Positions 13,221 through 16,113 of a stretch of DNA of 16,113 nucleotides are shown in pieces. Position 1 is the stretch's first letter; every line of letters begins with the position of its first letter. The notes below the pieces were generated by a model. The model made no database searches and was not told where the DNA came from. It was given only the letters and a program-made list of their open reading frames with translations. Both the position numbers and the translations under genes were made by a program. The stretch covers positions 1-16,113 of the forward strand of contig CAZNUA010000065.1 of assembly GCA_964576115.1 (NCBI GenBank). The letters are read 5' to 3'. This stretch comes from CAYSYY01 sp964576115 [NCBI: uncultured Gemmatimonadota bacterium]. GTDB lineage: Bacteria; Blakebacterota; Blakebacteria; Blakebacterales.

Positions 13221-16113
13221 ATCTCCCCCGCCTGTCAGTCAAGCGGGCCGTCACCTTCAGCATGCTCTTCGTGGCCATTACCGGTTTCGGCTTCATGGGC
13301 ATGCGGCTGCTGCCCATCGACCTCTTCCCCGACATCACCATGCCGGTGGCGGTGATCTTCGCCGACTATTCCGGGGCCAGCCCCGAAGACATGGAACAGC
13401 TCGTCTCCCAGCCTCTCGAGGAGGCGGTCAGTTCGGTCAGCGGGATCAAGAACATCACCAGCGATTCCCGTCAGGGGGTCTCGTTCCTGATGCTGGAATT
13501 CGCCTGGGGCACCGACATGGATCAGGCCAAGCAGGACATCCGCGAGAACATCGACATGTTCAGCGGCATGCTGCCTCAGGAAATGAACACTCCTATGGTG
13601 GTGGCCTTTGATCCCAGCATGATGCCGATCGCCTTCCTGGGTGTCTCGGGGAACCTCCCCATCCACGAACTGCGCGCCGTGGCCAAAGACCAGATCGAAC
13701 CTCTGCTCGAACGGATCCCCGGCGTGGCCATGGCCTCGACCACCGGCGGGCTCGACCGGCAGATCCAGATCCGTCTCGACCCCACCCGCATGCGCGCCCG
13801 CGGTGTAGGCGTGCAGCAGATAGTGAATGCGATCCGGATGGAGAACGTGCAGATGCCTTCGGGCACCTTCGACCAGGGCTTCATCACCTACGCCGTGCAC
13901 ACCCAGGGCAAGTACACCGAAGTTGAGCAGATCGCCGAGACGATCGTCGGCTATGCCGGCGCGCGACCGGTGTATGTCCGGGATGTCGCCGACGTGGTCG
14001 ACACGTACGAGGACGAAACCGCGGGCACCCATATCAACGGCGCCCCGGGGATCCTCATGGTGATCATGAAGCAGTCGGATGCCAACACCGTGAAGGTGGC
14101 CCGCGAGTCGTTGCGCCAGATGCCGTCTATCAACGAGATGCTCCCCGAGGGAGTCGCCCTCGATGTGATCTTCGAACAGTCGGGCATGATCGAACGCTCG
14201 ATCGGGAACCTGGCCAACACAGCCATACTGGCCTTCCTCATGGCCGCCCTGGTCCTGCTCTTCTTCCTGCGCAATGTCCGGGCCAGCCTGATCGTGGCCC
14301 TGAGCATCCCGCTGAGCGTCCTCTTCGGGCTCTTCGTGATGTACCTGCTCGGCCTGACCCTGAACATCCTCACCCTGGCGGGGATCGCTCTGGCGGTCGG
14401 CATGCTGGTGGATAATTCGATCGTGGTGCTCGAGAACGCCGTCCGCTTCATGGAGGACGGTCAGCCGCCGATGGAGGCGGCGGTCAACGGACCGAGCGAG
14501 ATCCTGATGGCCATCGTGGCTTCGACCCTGACGACCATCAGCGTTTTCCTTCCCGTCCTGTTCGTCCCCGGCATCGCGGGAGTCATGTTCAAGGATATGG
14601 CCATCACGATCTGTGTGACCCTGGCGGCCAGTCTCTTCGTGGCGGTCAGCCTGGTGCCGCTCATGGGCAGCCGCATGCTGCGCCCCGAGAGCGAGCGCCC
14701 GCCGCGCCGGCCCTGGGTCAACCGGCTCGATGAGCGGGTCGGCCGGATCCTGGCTGGTCTGGAAGGGTTCTATGCCGGTGCCCTCAACGCGGTTCTGCAC
14801 CACCGCCGGCTCACGATCGTGGTCACCGTCCTCATCTTCCTCGGCTCGATGGGCCTGGTCGCGCTGCTCGATCAGGAGTGGATACCCGAATCGCAGGACG
14901 AACAGATCGTCCTGAATGTCGAGCGGGCGCCCGGCACCTCGATCGAGGAGATGGAAGAGACCATGGGCCGGCTCGAACGCATCGCCATGGCCACCGTTCC
15001 CGAGGCTTACGCCGTCACCAGCTCGTATGGGCCGGGCGAGGGTTTCGCCAGCTTCAGTTCGACCGCCAGCAACCAGGGACAGCTCGAGATCGACCTGGTC
15101 GACATCGGCGAACGCAAGCGTGACACGGTCGAGATCCGCAACGCCGTTCTGCCCCTGCTCGAGAACGAACCGGGCACCAAGGTCACGGTTCAGGAGATGG
15201 GCATGCATTTCATGACCGGCGGGGACATCATCGTCGAGATCTTCGGGAACGATCTGGAGCAGAGCCAGGGGATCGCCGTGGATCTGCTCGAGCGGATCCG
15301 GGCTCTGCCCGACGTGTTCGATGCCGACAGCACCTATGAGCAGGGGCGCCCCGAACTCGAAGTGGTGATCGACCGCGACCAGCTGGCTTCGCTCGGCCTC
15401 TCGGGCAGCCTGGTCACCAGCACCCTGAGCACCTACCTGCGGGGGTCGGTGGCGACCTGGTACACCGAAGGCAGTCGCGAGTACGAGGTGCTGGTGCGGG
15501 CTGACGAATCCCACCGCAGCACCGCCGCGGCGATCCAGAACCTGTCGATCTCGACCCCGATGGGGCAGCAGATCCCGATGGCCGACTTCGTCTCGCTCGA
15601 GCCCTCGCGCGCCCCCACCACCATCAGCCGGAAGAACGAGCAGCGGGTGGTCTATGTGAATATCGACGTCGAGGGAGCGGCTCTGGGCCGGGTCACCCGC
15701 CAGACGAATCAGATCCTGGAGGAGTACGACTGGCCGGCGGGGTACCAGTGGGCGGTCACCGGCGCGGCCGAGGACATGGCGGAATCGTTCATGTGGCTCT
15801 TCGTGGCCCTGTTGGGTGGTTCGCTGCTGGTCTACATGGTCATGTCGAGCCAGTTCGAGAGCCTGCTCGATCCCTTCATCATCATCTTCACCATCCCCCT
15901 GGCTTTGATCGGGGTGGTCTGGGTGCTTCTCCTGACCGGCACCTCTCTGAGTGTCATCTCGCTGATCGGGGTCATCATCCTGGCCGGGATCGTGGTCAAT
16001 AACAGTATCGTACTGATCGACTACGTCGAACAGCTGCGCACCCGCGGGCTGGAGATGTTCGAAGCGGTCCGGGTGGCGGCGAAACGGCGTATGCGGCCGA
16101 TCCTGATGACCGC
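13217..16113 (+). CDS. RND efflux transporter permease, HAE-type (3' partial)
   Basis: The frame runs from ATG 13217 to the window edge (965 codons); the family is usually 1020-1070 residues, so the last transmembrane helices are missing. It begins with the RND opening LSVKRAVTFSMLFVAIT and LLPIDLFPDITMP, followed by the porter domain, the first helix block near residues 330-490, the second porter half, and the C-terminal helix block including SSQFESLLDPFIIIFTIPLA and GIVVNNSIVLIDY. It drives proton-coupled export of small molecules through the adaptor and channel encoded upstream. At the proton-relay positions this protein has VDNS (D399, N400) where AcrB has VDDA, and VNNS (N928) where AcrB has its relay lysine, so it belongs to a subgroup with altered relay residues. 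GGGAGGGAGG lies 6 nt before the start, which overlaps the adaptor stop by 4 nt. Substrates cannot be predicted. Confidence 0.95.
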   Translation, partial: MNLPRLSVKRAVTFSMLFVAITGFGFMGMRLLPIDLFPDITMPVAVIFADYSGASPEDMEQLVSQPLEEAVSSVSGIKNITSDSRQGVSFLMLEFAWGTDMDQAKQDIRENIDMFSGMLPQEMNTPMVVAFDPSMMPIAFLGVSGNLPIHELRAVAKDQIEPLLERIPGVAMASTTGGLDRQIQIRLDPTRMRARGVGVQQIVNAIRMENVQMPSGTFDQGFITYAVHTQGKYTEVEQIAETIVGYAGARPVYVRDVADVVDTYEDETAGTHINGAPGILMVIMKQSDANTVKVARESLRQMPSINEMLPEGVALDVIFEQSGMIERSIGNLANTAILAFLMAALVLLFFLRNVRASLIVALSIPLSVLFGLFVMYLLGLTLNILTLAGIALAVGMLVDNSIVVLENAVRFMEDGQPPMEAAVNGPSEILMAIVASTLTTISVFLPVLFVPGIAGVMFKDMAITICVTLAASLFVAVSLVPLMGSRMLRPESERPPRRPWVNRLDERVGRILAGLEGFYAGALNAVLHHRRLTIVVTVLIFLGSMGLVALLDQEWIPESQDEQIVLNVERAPGTSIEEMEETMGRLERIAMATVPEAYAVTSSYGPGEGFASFSSTASNQGQLEIDLVDIGERKRDTVEIRNAVLPLLENEPGTKVTVQEMGMHFMTGGDIIVEIFGNDLEQSQGIAVDLLERIRALPDVFDADSTYEQGRPELEVVIDRDQLASLGLSGSLVTSTLSTYLRGSVATWYTEGSREYEVLVRADESHRSTAAAIQNLSISTPMGQQIPMADFVSLEPSRAPTTISRKNEQRVVYVNIDVEGAALGRVTRQTNQILEEYDWPAGYQWAVTGAAEDMAESFMWLFVALLGGSLLVYMVMSSQFESLLDPFIIIFTIPLALIGVVWVLLLTGTSLSVISLIGVIILAGIVVNNSIVLIDYVEQLRTRGLEMFEAVRVAAKRRMRPILMT

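Noticed and set aside
13235-15514. A 759-codon open frame on the minus strand
   Set aside because: It is antisense to the RND permease, which has unmistakable motifs along the same stretch. The His/Asp/Glu-rich translation has no domain.

Overview
The window (16.1 kb) is from a GC-rich, diderm bacterium. Evidence for an outer membrane is a TolC-type channel, an RND efflux pump with its lipoprotein adaptor, and a TlpA-like lipoprotein. Shine-Dalgarno sites of the AGGAGG type precede several genes and the tRNA 3' CCA is encoded. The gene mix (ytxG/ytxH-like pair, calcium-loop TlpA lipoprotein, MOFRL glycerate kinase, MgtC/DUF4010 protein) would fit an uncultivated FCB-group or related lineage, but nothing here fixes the taxonomy.

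Layout. Positions 1-540 (+) hold the 3' end of a repeat-rich, probably secreted protein in less GC-rich DNA. A hairpin (641-680) separates it from a long minus-strand block. Read in transcription order, that block is a TlpA-like thioredoxin lipoprotein (5357-4053), a small membrane-anchored coiled-coil protein resembling YtxG (3941-3549), a YtxH-family protein (3498-2833), a dGTPase-type HD hydrolase (2830-1496), a YfiM/DUF2279-like protein (ending at 757), and tRNA-Val(CAC) (766-690). The stop codon of the YfiM-like gene lies inside the tRNA.

Divergent from the TlpA-like gene is ogt (5590-6123, +), an O6-alkylguanine-DNA alkyltransferase. Convergent with ogt is a tight three-gene minus-strand operon: glycerate 2-kinase (9666-8281), an MgtC/SapB-DUF4010 membrane protein (8266-7007), and a 267-residue protein (6993-6190) that follows the plan of the LigD polymerase domain but has lost the catalytic aspartate pair and the nucleotide-binding histidine motif.

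From 10008 to the right edge is a complete-looking efflux operon: TetR regulator, TolC-like channel, membrane-fusion lipoprotein and RND permease (cut by the window end). Its promoter region (9873-9958) is the most structured non-coding DNA in the window. Three 14-bp palindrome-like sites sit exactly 20 bp apart over a good promoter, and a perfect 11-bp inverted repeat lies between them and tetR. The simplest model is autorepression of the operon by the TetR protein, with the pump, adaptor and channel made together when a ligand releases it.

The strongest candidates for something undescribed are the apparently dead LigD-like protein in a metabolic/membrane operon, the phased operator array, and the gene-tRNA overlap.
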